Source: Streptomyces ficellus | GTDB lineage: Bacteria; Actinomycetota; Actinomycetes; Streptomycetales; Streptomycetaceae | Assembly (NCBI RefSeq): GCF_009739905.1 | Contig: NZ_CP034279.1 | Location: 6,510,001-6,574,000 of the forward strand | Direction: 5' to 3' | DNA: 64,000 bases | Shown here: one piece after another, positions 26,396 to 34,868 of the stretch | Numbering within the stretch: position 1 is the stretch's first letter | How the letters are laid out: each line of letters starts with the position of its first letter | Notes under the pieces: model-generated | The model's input: only the letters and a program-made list of their open reading frames with translations | Database searches by the model: none | Told to the model about the DNA's origin: nothing | Translations under genes and position numbers: made by a program

Positions 26396-26619
26396 CGCGA
26401 TGAGGCCTTTCTCTGTCTCTCCGTGACACGGCTTTGTCTACAGTGTCGGTCACCGCGGACTCCGAGCACTCCTCGCGGCCACTGCTCCGGACCGGCTGAG
26501 GCCAGCCTGCCCGCGGTCCGCTGATCCGTCGATGGGCTCCAATGCCCATTTCCGCGCCGTGTGCCTACGTACGCCCTGGTCAGCCGCCGGATCGGCGCCC
26601 GCACGGGCCGTGCTCGCAC

Positions 26620-27136
26620 CCGTGCGGGTCCACCAGTCACTTCCATGCGGAACCGCTGCTGATGGAGCTGGGCGCGGTGAGGGCGTGGCCGAGGACGACA
26701 CTGCCCATCCGCTACCGGCTGGGTCCCCGGCAGTCCCGCCACGTGGACACCCATGTACCACCCGGGTGACGCCCGGGGCGACGAACTCGTCACGGGCGTG
26801 GGCGTCGACCTGCCGAAGGCGCTGACGCCGCTTCCCGAACGCCGGGTGCGACCGTTGCTCGGGTGCGGCCTCTCCGGGCGCGAGGGCATGGGCGCCGTGC
26901 TCGCGGAGTTCCTCACCGGGCTGTCACACCAGGCGCGAAGGCTCAAGCCGTGTGACGCCGCACCGTCGGGGGCCGTCGTGGTCGACCTGGTCTGGGCCTG
27001 GCTCGCCCAGGCGTCCGGCACCGGTGCGGCGCTGCCGCCGGAAACCCGACGTCGGGCCCTTCTGCGGCGGTGGGGGACGTCCACAGATCCTTTGCGGAGG
27101 ATCGACAGACGGTCCCGGGAGGGCAACAATTCATGA
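26620..27136 (+). pseudogene. Decayed AraC-like regulator (ligand-binding part only)
   Basis: Fragments in two frames fit AraC-type regulators of the actinobacterial AraC-binding-like kind: PLLMELGAVRAWPRTTLPIR near 26650-26720, then VTGVGVDLPKALTPLPERRV, LSGREGMGAVLAEFLTGLSH and PCDAAPSGAVVVDLVWAWLA in the frame ending at 27136. The last recognisable residues are LPPETRRRALLRR, the point where intact relatives enter the DNA-binding domain, which is absent here. The middle of the sensor domain is also missing. A non-functional remnant is the best reading. Confidence 0.65.
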
Positions 27137-27167
27137 TCATCGACTACGGATGGACGGATTCAGCGGC

Positions 27168-27380
27168 ATGACCGAACCCGTGAAGGGCCCCGCCAGTTAC
27201 TTCCCCTCGATAGAGAAGAAGTACGGCCGACCGATCGCCGAGTGGAAGGACTTGATCCGCTCCTCACCCCTGACCAAGCACATGGAACTCGTCGCCTGGC
27301 TCAAGACCGAGCACGACATGGGGCACGGCCATGCCAACGCGCTGGTCGCGCACACCCTCGCCGAGGGCGGCGGAAGGTGA
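27168..27380 (+). CDS. DUF4287-like small protein
   Basis: The protein is 70 aa from ATG 27168, with ATG 27150 possible. PASYFPSIEKKYGRPIAEWK, SPLTKHMELVAWLKTEHDMG and HGHANALVAHTLAE are the conserved blocks of the DUF4287 family, a compact helical domain of unknown function found alone or attached to a DUF5655 domain. It is close to the usual full length. It follows the AraC-like remnant and is probably monocistronic. Confidence 0.88.
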   Translation: MTEPVKGPASYFPSIEKKYGRPIAEWKDLIRSSPLTKHMELVAWLKTEHDMGHGHANALVAHTLAEGGGR

Positions 27381-27519
27381 ACCGCGCCTGGCTCATCCGA
27401 CCCACCTGACCCCGAGCAGGGGAGCCGTGGCCTCTCGCGTGCTCAACCGCGGGAGGCCACGGTGTTTTACGAAGAGCCCCCGACGGCTCGCCGCCAAGGG
27501 CGCCCGCGAGCGCGGCCGT

Positions 27520-28173
27520 TCAGGCTGTGGCGTAGTCCGCGAGCGACGGCTCCAGCATGCCGAAAGCGCTGTCCGCCTCCGCGATGACGGTGGTGGAGAT
27601 CCGGGCGTTGTCCTGTCCGGCGAGGGTGAGTTCCTGGATGCGCTGGAACAGGGTGCGGTGCACGGCGCCGAGCAGGGCGGCGGCCGTGCGGGGGGCGATC
27701 TCGCCGCGGGGGGTGCCGGTGGCGTCGGCCAGGGCGTCGGCCAGGGCGGCCTCCCGCAGGTCGTGCAGGTCGCGCAGCCGGGCCGAGAGGGTGGGGCTGT
27801 CGGCGATCATGCGCGCGAAGTCGGGCCCGGAGAACCCGGCGACCGGGTCGGTGCCCGCGGCCGCGTCGGTGAAGGCGCGGCGCAGGGCGGAGAGGGCCGA
27901 TTCACCGGCCTGACGGCCGCTCACCGTACCGGCCAGTGAGGCGATGAAGGCGTCCTGGTGGTCCAGGACCAGGTCCTCCTTGCGTGAGAAGTAGTTGGTC
28001 ACCGTCTTCTTCGCCACGCGCGCGGCGGTGGCGATCTCGGCGATGGTGGTCCGTTCGAACCCCTGGGCGAGGAACAAACCGGTGGCGACGTCGGAGATGA
28101 GCTGCCGGGTCTCCTGCTTCTTCGTCTCCCGCAGGCCGGGAAGGGTCGCGGACGGGGTGGCGTCAGTAGTCAT
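27520..28173 (-). CDS. TetR-family transcriptional regulator
   Basis: The protein is 217 aa. Its N-terminal helix-turn-helix is TTIAEIATAARVAKKTVTNY followed by FSRKEDLV. The C-terminal ligand-binding helices are variable (LRDLHDLREAALADALADAT). Such regulators usually repress a divergent gene. The divergent neighbour across a 337-bp gap is a VOC protein, which may be its target or a bystander. The start codon region is A/T-rich (28175-28240). Confidence 0.93.
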   Translation of the reverse strand: MTTDATPSATLPGLRETKKQETRQLISDVATGLFLAQGFERTTIAEIATAARVAKKTVTNYFSRKEDLVLDHQDAFIASLAGTVSGRQAGESALSALRRAFTDAAAGTDPVAGFSGPDFARMIADSPTLSARLRDLHDLREAALADALADATGTPRGEIAPRTAAALLGAVHRTLFQRIQELTLAGQDNARISTTVIAEADSAFGMLEPSLADYATA

Positions 28174-28510
28174 GGGGCAATCTTACACTCGTAGCATTCT
28201 TATGTTGACAGCTTTCGTGTGCTCAGTCTAAATTTACGTCCGTCGCAAGTTTTACCCGAAGTGAAGAACGGATGCACCGCATGCCCGCACCCCGCCCTGC
28301 CCGCTCTTACGTCACGTCCGTCACGGTCGGTCCGGCCCGGGCCGGTAGCCGGCGTCCCGTCCGCGCTCTGCCGGCCCCCGCCCGGCGCCTCCCGCCGAAG
28401 CCCCCCAACCTGCCGCGCCGCTCCGGTTACTGACCAGCACGCACCCGCCGCGCACTCACCGCTCCCGGCACCCGTACTCCGCCTCCCGGAAGACAACGAG
28501 GAGAAGCACC
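28174..28510. other. Divergent control region between TetR and VOC genes
   Basis: There is no supported gene in this 337-bp gap. The first 80 bases next to the tetR start are A/T-rich and contain a good vegetative promoter (28205-28234). The remaining roughly 260 bases are C-rich on the plus strand and would form a long leader for the VOC gene; a plus-strand open frame there has Pro/Arg-rich composition without family resemblance and was not called. Confidence 0.5.
28205..28234 (+). promoter_or_regulatory. Putative vegetative promoter, TTGACA-18-TAAATT
   Basis: TTGACA at 28205-28210 is followed after 18 bases by TAAATT at 28229-28234, close to the actinobacterial HrdB consensus. It points toward the VOC gene and overlaps the region where a TetR operator would be expected. 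Confidence 0.55.
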
Positions 28511-28897
28511 TTGCAGATCACCGCGTCCACCGTCTCGCTCACCGTCGACGACGTCACCGCGTCCCAGCGGTTCTTCACCGCCCACCTCGGCTACGTCGAG
28601 CAGGCCGCCGCCGAGGGATTCGCCTCCCTGTCGCGGGACGACGCCGCGATGGACGTCGTCCTGCTCGCACGCGGCACCGAAGTGCTGCCGGCCGACCAGC
28701 GCGATCAGCGCGCCTCCGGCCTGATCCTCGCCTTCACCACCACCGGCATCGACACCGAGGAGAAGCGGCTGCGCGCCGAGGGCGTCGAGATCACCATGCC
28801 GCTGCGCGAGGAACCCTGGGGAGAGCGCCTCTTCCAGGTCACCGACCCGAACGGCGTGATCGTCCAGTTCGTCGAGTGGGTCACGCCGACCGCCTAG
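28511..28897 (+). CDS. VOC-family (glyoxalase/bleomycin-resistance fold) protein
   Basis: The protein is 128 aa from TTG 28511, placed by the GAGGAGAAG ribosome site four bases before it. One beta-alpha-beta-beta-beta unit begins VSLTVDDVTASQRFFTAHLG, and the second ends RLFQVTDPNGVIVQFVEWV, with the family's D-P-x-G and Glu positions. Metal-ligand residues are only partly visible, so enzyme or binding function cannot be decided. It is probably controlled by the divergent TetR protein. Confidence 0.88.
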   Translation: MQITASTVSLTVDDVTASQRFFTAHLGYVEQAAAEGFASLSRDDAAMDVVLLARGTEVLPADQRDQRASGLILAFTTTGIDTEEKRLRAEGVEITMPLREEPWGERLFQVTDPNGVIVQFVEWVTPTA

Positions 28898-28952
28898 GCT
28901 GTCGCCCGGGCCGGCCCGTCGGCCGGTCGGGGATCAGGGGGACGACAGTCCG

Positions 28953-30611
28953 ATGCGCAGTACCACCGAGGTGTTCCAGCCGCTCCATGCGGACGACCCT
29001 CCCGTCGTTGCCGGATACCGCCTCGCGGCCCGGCTCGGCGCGGGGGGCATGGGGCGGGTGTACCTGTCGCACACCCCCGGCGGCCGCCCGGTGGCGATCA
29101 AGGTGGTGCGGCCCGAGCTGGCCGACGACCCGGCCTTCCGGCGGCGGTTCCGCCGGGAGGTGGAGGCCGCCCGCCGGGTCAGGGGCGCCTACACCGCGGA
29201 ACTCGTCGACGCCGACACCGACGGCGTACCGCCCTGGCTCGCCACGCTGTACGTGCCCGGGCCGTCCCTCACCGAAGCCGTCGCCCGGCGTGGTCCGCTG
29301 CCGGTGTCGGCCGTGCTGTGGCTGATGGCCGGCGTGGCGGAGGCGCTCCAGGCGGTCCACGCCGCGGGGATCGTTCACCGGGACCTCAAGCCGTCCAACG
29401 TCCTGCTGGCCGCCGACGGGCCGCGGGTGATCGACTTCGGTATATCGATCGCCGCCGGCCTCTCGTCCCACACCGCCACCGGATCCACCGTCGGTACGCC
29501 CCACTTCATGGCCCCCGAGCAGGCGGTCGCCGGTGAGGTCACCCCGGCGACCGACGTCTTCGCCCTGGGGCAGACGGCCGCCTTCGCGGCGCTGGGTGAA
29601 CCGCTGTACGGGGACGGCATCGCGCCCGTCGTGCTGTACCGGATCGTGCACGAGGAACCCGACCTGACTCTGCTGCCCGAGCCGTTGCGCCCGCTGATCG
29701 CCCGGTGCCTGGCGACCGATCCCGGGGAGCGGGCCACCTTGGCGGAGGTCGTCGAGTGGTGCCGACGACAACTGGACGCCGACGCCGACGCCGACGCCGC
29801 CGACGCGGACACCGGCACGGGTGCGAGAACAGGCGCCGACGCGGGCGCCGGGCCGGCCGTCTGGCGCGAGGTCACCGGACCCGAGGCGGCCGTGCCGCAA
29901 CCGGTGCCCACCCCCGTGGACCCGTCGACCGCGGCCCCCACGCTGTTGCTGAGCCCCGCCCGGCGCAGGGCGACCCGACGGCGTACCGCGCTGATCACGG
30001 TCGCCGCCGTGACGGCGGGCGCACTGGTGCTGACGGGCCTCACCTGGCTCGCCGGGGACCGGTTCGGCCTGCGCGAGCGAGCCGCGGGCGCACCCGCTTC
30101 GACACCCGGTCCGACGAAGTCCGCACCGGCCGAGACGCCGCGGTCCGGCAACCCCGCCTCCGGTAACCCCGCCTCCGGCGTCCCCCGGGCGTCCAAGCCG
30201 GCCCCCAACGCCCTCGCGGCGTCGGGCGCCGACGTGCTGTCCCCGGTGTGGCTGGACGAGAAGAACTCCCTGAACCTGCGTGAGCCGAGGCTTCCCAAGG
30301 ACCGCAGGGGTGAGATCCGCCTCGACTGCGAGGACGACACGGACTGCGCGCTGCGGAGCGACACCAGCGTGTTCGTGCAGCTGTTCAACGGGAAGACCGC
30401 CTCCCTCGCCGCCTGCCGTCACCTCCTCACCGGCGCCACCGGCTCCGAGTACCGCACCTGGTCGCTCGCGGCGGCGGACGCCGGCACCCAGCTCTGCGTC
30501 AAGAACGCTGCCGGCGACATCGCGGCCCTCACCATCCAGGTCAAGCAGACGGCCCTACGGGAAGCCGCCTTCCTGCAACTGGGCATGTACGTCTGGGAGG
30601 ACGCGGCCTGA
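28953..30611 (+). CDS. Membrane serine/threonine protein kinase
   Basis: The protein is 552 aa. The kinase domain spans residues about 20-270: glycine loop LGAGGMGRVYLSHTPGG, catalytic Lys in VAIKVV, HRDLKPSNVLLAAD, DFGISIAAGL, and activation-segment GTPHFMAPEQAV. A low-complexity Asp/Ala/Thr/Gly stretch (29778-29850) precedes a single transmembrane helix at about 350-370 (ALITVAAVTAGALVLTGLTW). The external C-terminal roughly 170 residues begin with Pro/Ala/Ser/Asn repeats and end in a small domain with Cys pairs (LDCEDDTDCALRSDTS). There are no PASTA repeats. It would sense an external signal and phosphorylate cytoplasmic targets; neither is known. Confidence 0.93.
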   Translation: MRSTTEVFQPLHADDPPVVAGYRLAARLGAGGMGRVYLSHTPGGRPVAIKVVRPELADDPAFRRRFRREVEAARRVRGAYTAELVDADTDGVPPWLATLYVPGPSLTEAVARRGPLPVSAVLWLMAGVAEALQAVHAAGIVHRDLKPSNVLLAADGPRVIDFGISIAAGLSSHTATGSTVGTPHFMAPEQAVAGEVTPATDVFALGQTAAFAALGEPLYGDGIAPVVLYRIVHEEPDLTLLPEPLRPLIARCLATDPGERATLAEVVEWCRRQLDADADADAADADTGTGARTGADAGAGPAVWREVTGPEAAVPQPVPTPVDPSTAAPTLLLSPARRRATRRRTALITVAAVTAGALVLTGLTWLAGDRFGLRERAAGAPASTPGPTKSAPAETPRSGNPASGNPASGVPRASKPAPNALAASGADVLSPVWLDEKNSLNLREPRLPKDRRGEIRLDCEDDTDCALRSDTSVFVQLFNGKTASLAACRHLLTGATGSEYRTWSLAAADAGTQLCVKNAAGDIAALTIQVKQTALREAAFLQLGMYVWEDAA

Positions 30612-30620
30612 GGTCGTGGC

Positions 30621-30644
30621 CCGGGCCGGCGCACACCGGCCCGG
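30621..30644. terminator. Perfect 9-bp hairpin between convergent kinase and MFS genes
   Basis: CCGGGCCGG (30621-30629) and CCGGCCCGG (30636-30644) are separated by six bases, 10 bases after the kinase stop codon. It probably terminates both the kinase transcript and the long metallophore-type operon arriving from the other side. Confidence 0.65.
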
Positions 30645-30692
30645 ACGACGCGCGACGGCGGCACTGTGTGTTCGACGTCCGGCGCCGGCCCG

Positions 30693-32015
30693 TCACGAGG
30701 ACGTACGCGAAGCCCCTGCCGACGACTTGGCCGCGACGCGGGCGAGGACGAGGGCCACGAGGGTGAGTCCGCCGAGCGCCGCCGCCGTGCCGGCGAAGCC
30801 GCCGAGGGCCAGGCCCACGCCGCCCAGGCCGGCGCCCGCGAAGACGCCGAAGCTCATGCCGGCGGCGTTGACGCTCAGCGCCGCGCCGCGCAGCGACCCG
30901 CAGCGCCGTACGAGCGACGTGGTGACGCAGGCCGCGACCGTCGCGTGTCCGGCGCCGACCAGGGCTGTCAGGGGCAGGGCCAGCCAGAGCGAACGGGCGA
31001 AGAAGACGGCGACCAGCGCGACCAGGGCCACGATCAGCGCCAGCGTCATCAGGCGTTCCGCCGGGACCCTTGACCGTTCGGCGCTCAACACCCGGCCGGC
31101 GAGCAGGTTGCCCAGGAAGAAGGACGTGCCGCTCAGCGTCCACACCAGTGCGAAGGGGCCGGGTGCGAGCCCGAACCGCTCGTCGTAGAAGGCGGCGAGA
31201 TAGGCGAGGTAGCCCATGAACGCGGCCGTTCGCAGCATGGCGATCGCGAGGAGCGGGACGACGCCGGGCACGGCCGCCAGGAGCCGGAACGACTCCAGAT
31301 AGCCGGGCCGTTCCGCCGCCCCGGCCACCTCCGCCCCCGGCTTCCGGCGGCCGCGCAGGAGGAAGTACAAAGCCAGTACGGAGCAGAGCGCGGCGATCGC
31401 CCACAGGTCTCCCCGCCAACCCCACACCAGGGCCGGCAGCGCCACGAGCGGCGCGGCGAGGAGCGCGGTCAGCGACTGGGTGGCCGTGATGAGGGTGGCG
31501 GCACGGCCCGCCGCGGCGTCATCGTCGAACCGGTCGGCCGCGGCCGCGGTCAGCGCGGGGTTCAGTACGGCCGTTCCGGCGCCCACCAGCAGGCAGAACG
31601 CCGCGAGGAGCAGGAACTCGCCGCTCGCGCCGAGCGCCGCCGAGACCGCGAGCACGGCCAGCCCGCCCGCGGCCGCCCACTCCCGGCGTACGCGGTCGAT
31701 CAGCGGTGCCAGCGCGGTGCCCACGGCGAGGGCGGCCAGGCCGCCCAGACCACGCAGCTGACCCAGCGCGGCCACACCGCCGCCGGACGCGTCGGCGAGG
31801 GGGACGAGGAAGGTGCTGTAGATGGTGAAGGGCACCAGACCCACGGCCGAGGCCAGCATGAACGGCCACAGGACACGGGTCATCGCCAGATCACCGGGCA
31901 CGGTGCCGGTGCCGGTGCCGGTGCCGGTGCCAGTGGCAGTGCCAGTGCTGGGGGCGGGGACGGGTGCCGCGCCGGTACTCACGGCCGCCGAGGGGCCCTT
32001 GGGCTCGCTGCTCAT
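30693..32015 (-). CDS. MFS exporter, last gene of the candidate metallophore operon
   Basis: The protein is 440 aa with twelve hydrophobic helices. The N-terminal roughly 40 residues are an expanded Ala/Thr/Gly repeat (31899-31960), after which WPFMLASAVGLVPFTIYSTF begins the first helix. The major-facilitator loop between helices 2 and 3 reads LAPLIDRVRREW. The ATG overlaps the stop of the DUF364 gene by 4 bases. In staphylopine- and pseudopaline-type loci an MFS or EamA exporter secretes the finished metallophore, and position argues for the same job here. The substrate is inferred only from context. Confidence 0.87.
   Translation of the reverse strand: MSSEPKGPSAAVSTGAAPVPAPSTGTATGTGTGTGTGTVPGDLAMTRVLWPFMLASAVGLVPFTIYSTFLVPLADASGGGVAALGQLRGLGGLAALAVGTALAPLIDRVRREWAAAGGLAVLAVSAALGASGEFLLLAAFCLLVGAGTAVLNPALTAAAADRFDDDAAAGRAATLITATQSLTALLAAPLVALPALVWGWRGDLWAIAALCSVLALYFLLRGRRKPGAEVAGAAERPGYLESFRLLAAVPGVVPLLAIAMLRTAAFMGYLAYLAAFYDERFGLAPGPFALVWTLSGTSFFLGNLLAGRVLSAERSRVPAERLMTLALIVALVALVAVFFARSLWLALPLTALVGAGHATVAACVTTSLVRRCGSLRGAALSVNAAGMSFGVFAGAGLGGVGLALGGFAGTAAALGGLTLVALVLARVAAKSSAGASRTSS
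31899..31960. repeat. GGTGCC hexanucleotide expansion in the MFS N-terminus
   Basis: At least six consecutive GGTGCC-like units on the plus strand encode an alternating Gly/Thr run on the minus strand, in frame and ahead of the first membrane helix. Confidence 0.85.
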
Positions 32016-32833
32016 ATCCGCTCCGCCCGGTACCGGTAGAGCGCCGTCTCGTCCGCGCTGAACTGGGAGAAGGGGAACGGCTCGGCGGACAGCCCGGTCA
32101 CGCCGGCGCCCAGGAACGCCCGCGCGACGGCGCTGCCGGTCTGGGCGTACACCACCAGCGGGATCCCGTGCTTGCGGCAGTGCTCCAGGATCCGGTCGAA
32201 GCTGCCGTTCATCAGGGTCATGCCGGTGGCGACGACCGCGTCGGCCTCGGCGAGCACCTCGGCCATGTCGTCGGTGACGGGGTCGCCCCAGTTGGTGGTG
32301 CGCAGGTTGAAGTCGCAGGGCAGGGGGACGCCGCCCCGCTCGCGTATCGCCGCGACCAGTGGGTTGACGACGCCGATCAGCGCGACCTTCGCCCCGGGGG
32401 CGGTGTCGAGGAGCCCGGCCACGGCGGCGTCCCTCGCCCCGGCCCGCGCCTCCGGCGTACCGGTCGGCAGGGTGACCGTCTCGGCGTCCTCCGCGTCGCG
32501 GTGCGGCCGCACCCGTCCGAGGTAGGCGTCGAGCGCGGCGATGCGTACTGGCGCGGACTCGTGCCGTATCAGGGTGTCGAGGGTGTGCCCGGAGGCTTCG
32601 GCGCAGAAGTCCGGGGTGAGGTCGCCGGGTTCGAAGGAGCAGGCACCGAAGGCGTCCCCGGAGCGGAGGAGCGCGTACTGGTTCCGGTACGTGACCTGGC
32701 TCCCGGCCAGCCGGGTGGTGTGGTGGACGTAGAAGGCGCTGGTGACGGCCAGTTCGCCGGGGAGCGGGCCGAAAGCGCCCTCCAGGACGGCTTCTCGCAG
32801 CTCCGGTATGGACTGTGGCTGTGCAGGAGACAT
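32012..32833 (-). CDS. DUF364 / Rossmann-like heavy-metal-chelation-type protein
   Basis: The protein is 273 aa. The N-terminal part (VTSAFYVHHTTRLAGSQVTY, CAEASGHTLDTLIRHESAP) resembles the enolase-like DUF4213 domain. The C-terminal part (KVALIGVVNPLVAAIRERGG, DDMAEVLAEADAVVATGMTL, HCRKHGIPLVVYAQTGSA) is the Rossmann-like DUF364 fold, a family annotated as putative heavy-metal chelation. Biochemistry is not established. It is coupled to the MFS gene by a 4-base overlap and follows the PhyH gene, so it belongs to the operon and could handle the metal or modify the ligand. Confidence 0.83.
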   Translation of the reverse strand: MSPAQPQSIPELREAVLEGAFGPLPGELAVTSAFYVHHTTRLAGSQVTYRNQYALLRSGDAFGACSFEPGDLTPDFCAEASGHTLDTLIRHESAPVRIAALDAYLGRVRPHRDAEDAETVTLPTGTPEARAGARDAAVAGLLDTAPGAKVALIGVVNPLVAAIRERGGVPLPCDFNLRTTNWGDPVTDDMAEVLAEADAVVATGMTLMNGSFDRILEHCRKHGIPLVVYAQTGSAVARAFLGAGVTGLSAEPFPFSQFSADETALYRYRAERI

Positions 32834-32894
32834 GGCGGTTCCTTCTCGGGTGTACGTGGAGGGGAGAGGACGACGGGGGGTGGGAAAGGGGTGG

Positions 32895-33707
32895 TCAGGG
32901 CAGGTCGGTCAGCCGCTCGGCGCGGTACGGCAGGTCCGCCAGTTCCGGGCGCCCGGCCGGCTGGAAGCACAGCAGCAGCGAACGCCGGTCCCGGTCCGTC
33001 CGGTTGGGGCCGGAGCGGTGCACGAGCAGCCCGGGGAACATCAGCACCGACCCGGCCGGAGCCTCCACGGTCACCGCCCCGCTCACATCGGTGCGCGCGG
33101 CGTCGACCAGCAGGCCGGTGGGCTCGGACCGGTCACGCGGTGCGGGTCCGGCCAGGTGGCTGCCCGGCACGATCTCCAGGGCGCCGTTGTCGGAGGTGAC
33201 GTCGTCGAGGAAGACCATCGCGGTGGCGACGTCCCGCGCGCTGGGGCCGGCGCAGCAGTACCAGAACGGGTGGTCCTGGTGCCAGCGGAACTCCGAACCG
33301 ACGCCCGCGCGCTTGAAGTTCAGCTTGGATGTGAAGCCGCCCAGGCGTTCGCAGCCGACGATCCGGCGCATCGGAGCCGCGATCCGCTCGTCGTTCCACA
33401 GGGCGCCGAGCGACGGGTGCAGTGGGGTGACGGGCGAGAGGCTGCGTACGGCGGGCGGACGGGCCTCCGGTTCCCAGTGGACGGTGGTGCCGTCCACCCG
33501 TTCCAGCCGGTGCCCGTCCGGCCATACGGTGACGTCGGCCCGTGCCGCCGGCGCCCTCCCGGTCACCCGTGCGAGCACGGACTCGGCCGCCTCGCCCAGG
33601 GCCGCCGTTTCGACCGGCCCCAGGAGCCGTGGCAGGAGGACGAAGCCGCGTGCGAGCTGCTCGTCGAGGGACGGGGGTGGGGTCGGGGGCAGGGACACGG
33701 GAGTCAC
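32895..33707 (-). CDS. Phytanoyl-CoA dioxygenase (PhyH)-family Fe(II)/2-oxoglutarate oxygenase
   Basis: The protein is 270 aa. The metal-binding His-x-Asp lies in EFRWHQDHPFWYCC, and the distal His in SVLMFPGLLVHRSGPNRTD; R/S residues after it fit 2-oxoglutarate binding. The opening LARGFVLLPRLLGPVETAAL is also family-typical. PhyH enzymes hydroxylate small-molecule carbon centres and are frequent in natural-product and metallophore pathways. Its place between the PLP enzyme and DUF364 genes, all on one strand with short gaps, suggests it hydroxylates an intermediate, perhaps to create a metal-binding hydroxyl. Confidence 0.9.
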   Translation of the reverse strand: MTPVSLPPTPPPSLDEQLARGFVLLPRLLGPVETAALGEAAESVLARVTGRAPAARADVTVWPDGHRLERVDGTTVHWEPEARPPAVRSLSPVTPLHPSLGALWNDERIAAPMRRIVGCERLGGFTSKLNFKRAGVGSEFRWHQDHPFWYCCAGPSARDVATAMVFLDDVTSDNGALEIVPGSHLAGPAPRDRSEPTGLLVDAARTDVSGAVTVEAPAGSVLMFPGLLVHRSGPNRTDRDRRSLLLCFQPAGRPELADLPYRAERLTDLP

Positions 33708-33763
33708 CTTCCGGTCGAGCGCGGGGGTACGGGGGAGGGGGAGCCGTATGAGCCGGACACGGC

Positions 33764-34852
33764 CTAGGCCGACTCGGCCACCAGCACGGGCGCCCCGCGC
33801 AACAGCGCGCTGTCGGCGGGCGGCCAGTCCATGGCGGACCAGGGGTGCCGGAGCTCGTCCTGCGTCGTCACCTCGTGGGGGAGCAACGCGCCGAGGCCCT
33901 TGGCCCCGGCATGGTGGGCGTAGGCGCTGTCGACGTAGCGGTGGCCCGTGTCGGCGGCCAGGAACACGTACGTCCGGTCGGCGTCCCGCCCCCGAACCCG
34001 CCCGCGTTCCCGTTCACGCTCCCGTTCACGCCCCCGCTCCCGCTCCCGCTCCCAGAGTGTGGCCAGGTACGCGGCGCCCGCCGACAGGCCGGCGAAGATG
34101 CCACTGACCCGCAGGAGTTCGACGGCGCCGGACATGGCGTAGTCGAAGTTGACCCAGTGGATGCGGTCGTACAGGTCGTGCCGGACGTTCTGGAACGGGA
34201 TGGAGCTGCCGATACCTGCGATGATCATGTCCGGGTCGGACACGTGCTCGGCGCCGAAGGTGACGCTGCCGAACGGCTGTACGCCGATGAGCTTCACGTC
34301 ACGCCCCGTCTCCCGCAGGTACGTGGCGATGGCGCCGGTGGACGCGCCGGTGCCGACACCGCCGACGAGCGACAGGGGGCCCTCGGGGACCTCCTTGCGG
34401 ATGAGGTCGGCGACGTCGCGGTAGCCGAGGTAGTGGATGGAGTCGTGGTACTGCCGCATCCAGTGGTAGTGCGGGTTCTCGCGCAGCAGTTCGCCGATCC
34501 GCTCGACACGGAGGTTCTGGTCCAGGCGCAGGTTCCTGGACGGCCGGACCTGTTCGAGCGTGGCGCCGAGGATCTCCAGCTGGACGCGCAGGGTGCGGTC
34601 CACGGTCGTGGAGCCGACGATGTGGCAGTTCAGGCCGTAGCGGTGGCAGGCCAGGGCGAGCGCGTGGGCGTAGATGCCGCTGGAACTGTCGACCAGGGTG
34701 TCACCGGGCTCCACCTGCCCCGTCTCCAGCAGGTGGCGTACGGCGCCGAGCGCCGAGTAGAGCTTCATGGTCTCGAAGCGCAGACAGATCGCCCCCGGTG
34801 GGACGGTCACCACGTCCGGTACCTTGACGGCCTCGGCTATGTGCGCGTGCAT
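33764..34852 (-). CDS. PLP-dependent enzyme of the cysteine synthase/SbnA fold
   Basis: The protein is 362 aa from ATG 34852 after GGGAGG. Fold type II landmarks can be aligned to CysK: probable PLP Lys in RFETMKLYSALGAVRHLLE, substrate loop SSSGIYAHALALA in place of the usual TSGNTGIALA, phosphate loop GGVGTGASTGAIATYL, and FAGLSAGAAYL. The altered substrate loop argues against plain O-acetylserine sulfhydrylase activity; beta-replacement with an amine, as in SbnA-type diaminopropionate synthesis, is one possibility. Near residue 290 is an Arg/Glu repeat (33988-34056). It lies between a methyltransferase gene and a PhyH gene in the operon. Confidence 0.85.
   Translation of the reverse strand: MHAHIAEAVKVPDVVTVPPGAICLRFETMKLYSALGAVRHLLETGQVEPGDTLVDSSSGIYAHALALACHRYGLNCHIVGSTTVDRTLRVQLEILGATLEQVRPSRNLRLDQNLRVERIGELLRENPHYHWMRQYHDSIHYLGYRDVADLIRKEVPEGPLSLVGGVGTGASTGAIATYLRETGRDVKLIGVQPFGSVTFGAEHVSDPDMIIAGIGSSIPFQNVRHDLYDRIHWVNFDYAMSGAVELLRVSGIFAGLSAGAAYLATLWERERERGRERERERERGRVRGRDADRTYVFLAADTGHRYVDSAYAHHAGAKGLGALLPHEVTTQDELRHPWSAMDWPPADSALLRGAPVLVAESA
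33988..34056. repeat. CGTTCC/CGCTCC hexanucleotide expansion in the PLP-enzyme gene
   Basis: About ten imperfect 6-bp units encode an alternating Arg/Glu/Gly run inserted between two otherwise conserved segments of the PLP enzyme. Frame is kept. Confidence 0.85.
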
Positions 34853-34868
34853 GTCGTCGTCCTCCCGG

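Noticed and set aside
28219..28510. Upstream extension of, or small gene before, the VOC protein
   Set aside because: Pro/Arg/Ala-rich composition, no family resemblance, and the GAGGAGAAG ribosome site places the real start at 28511.
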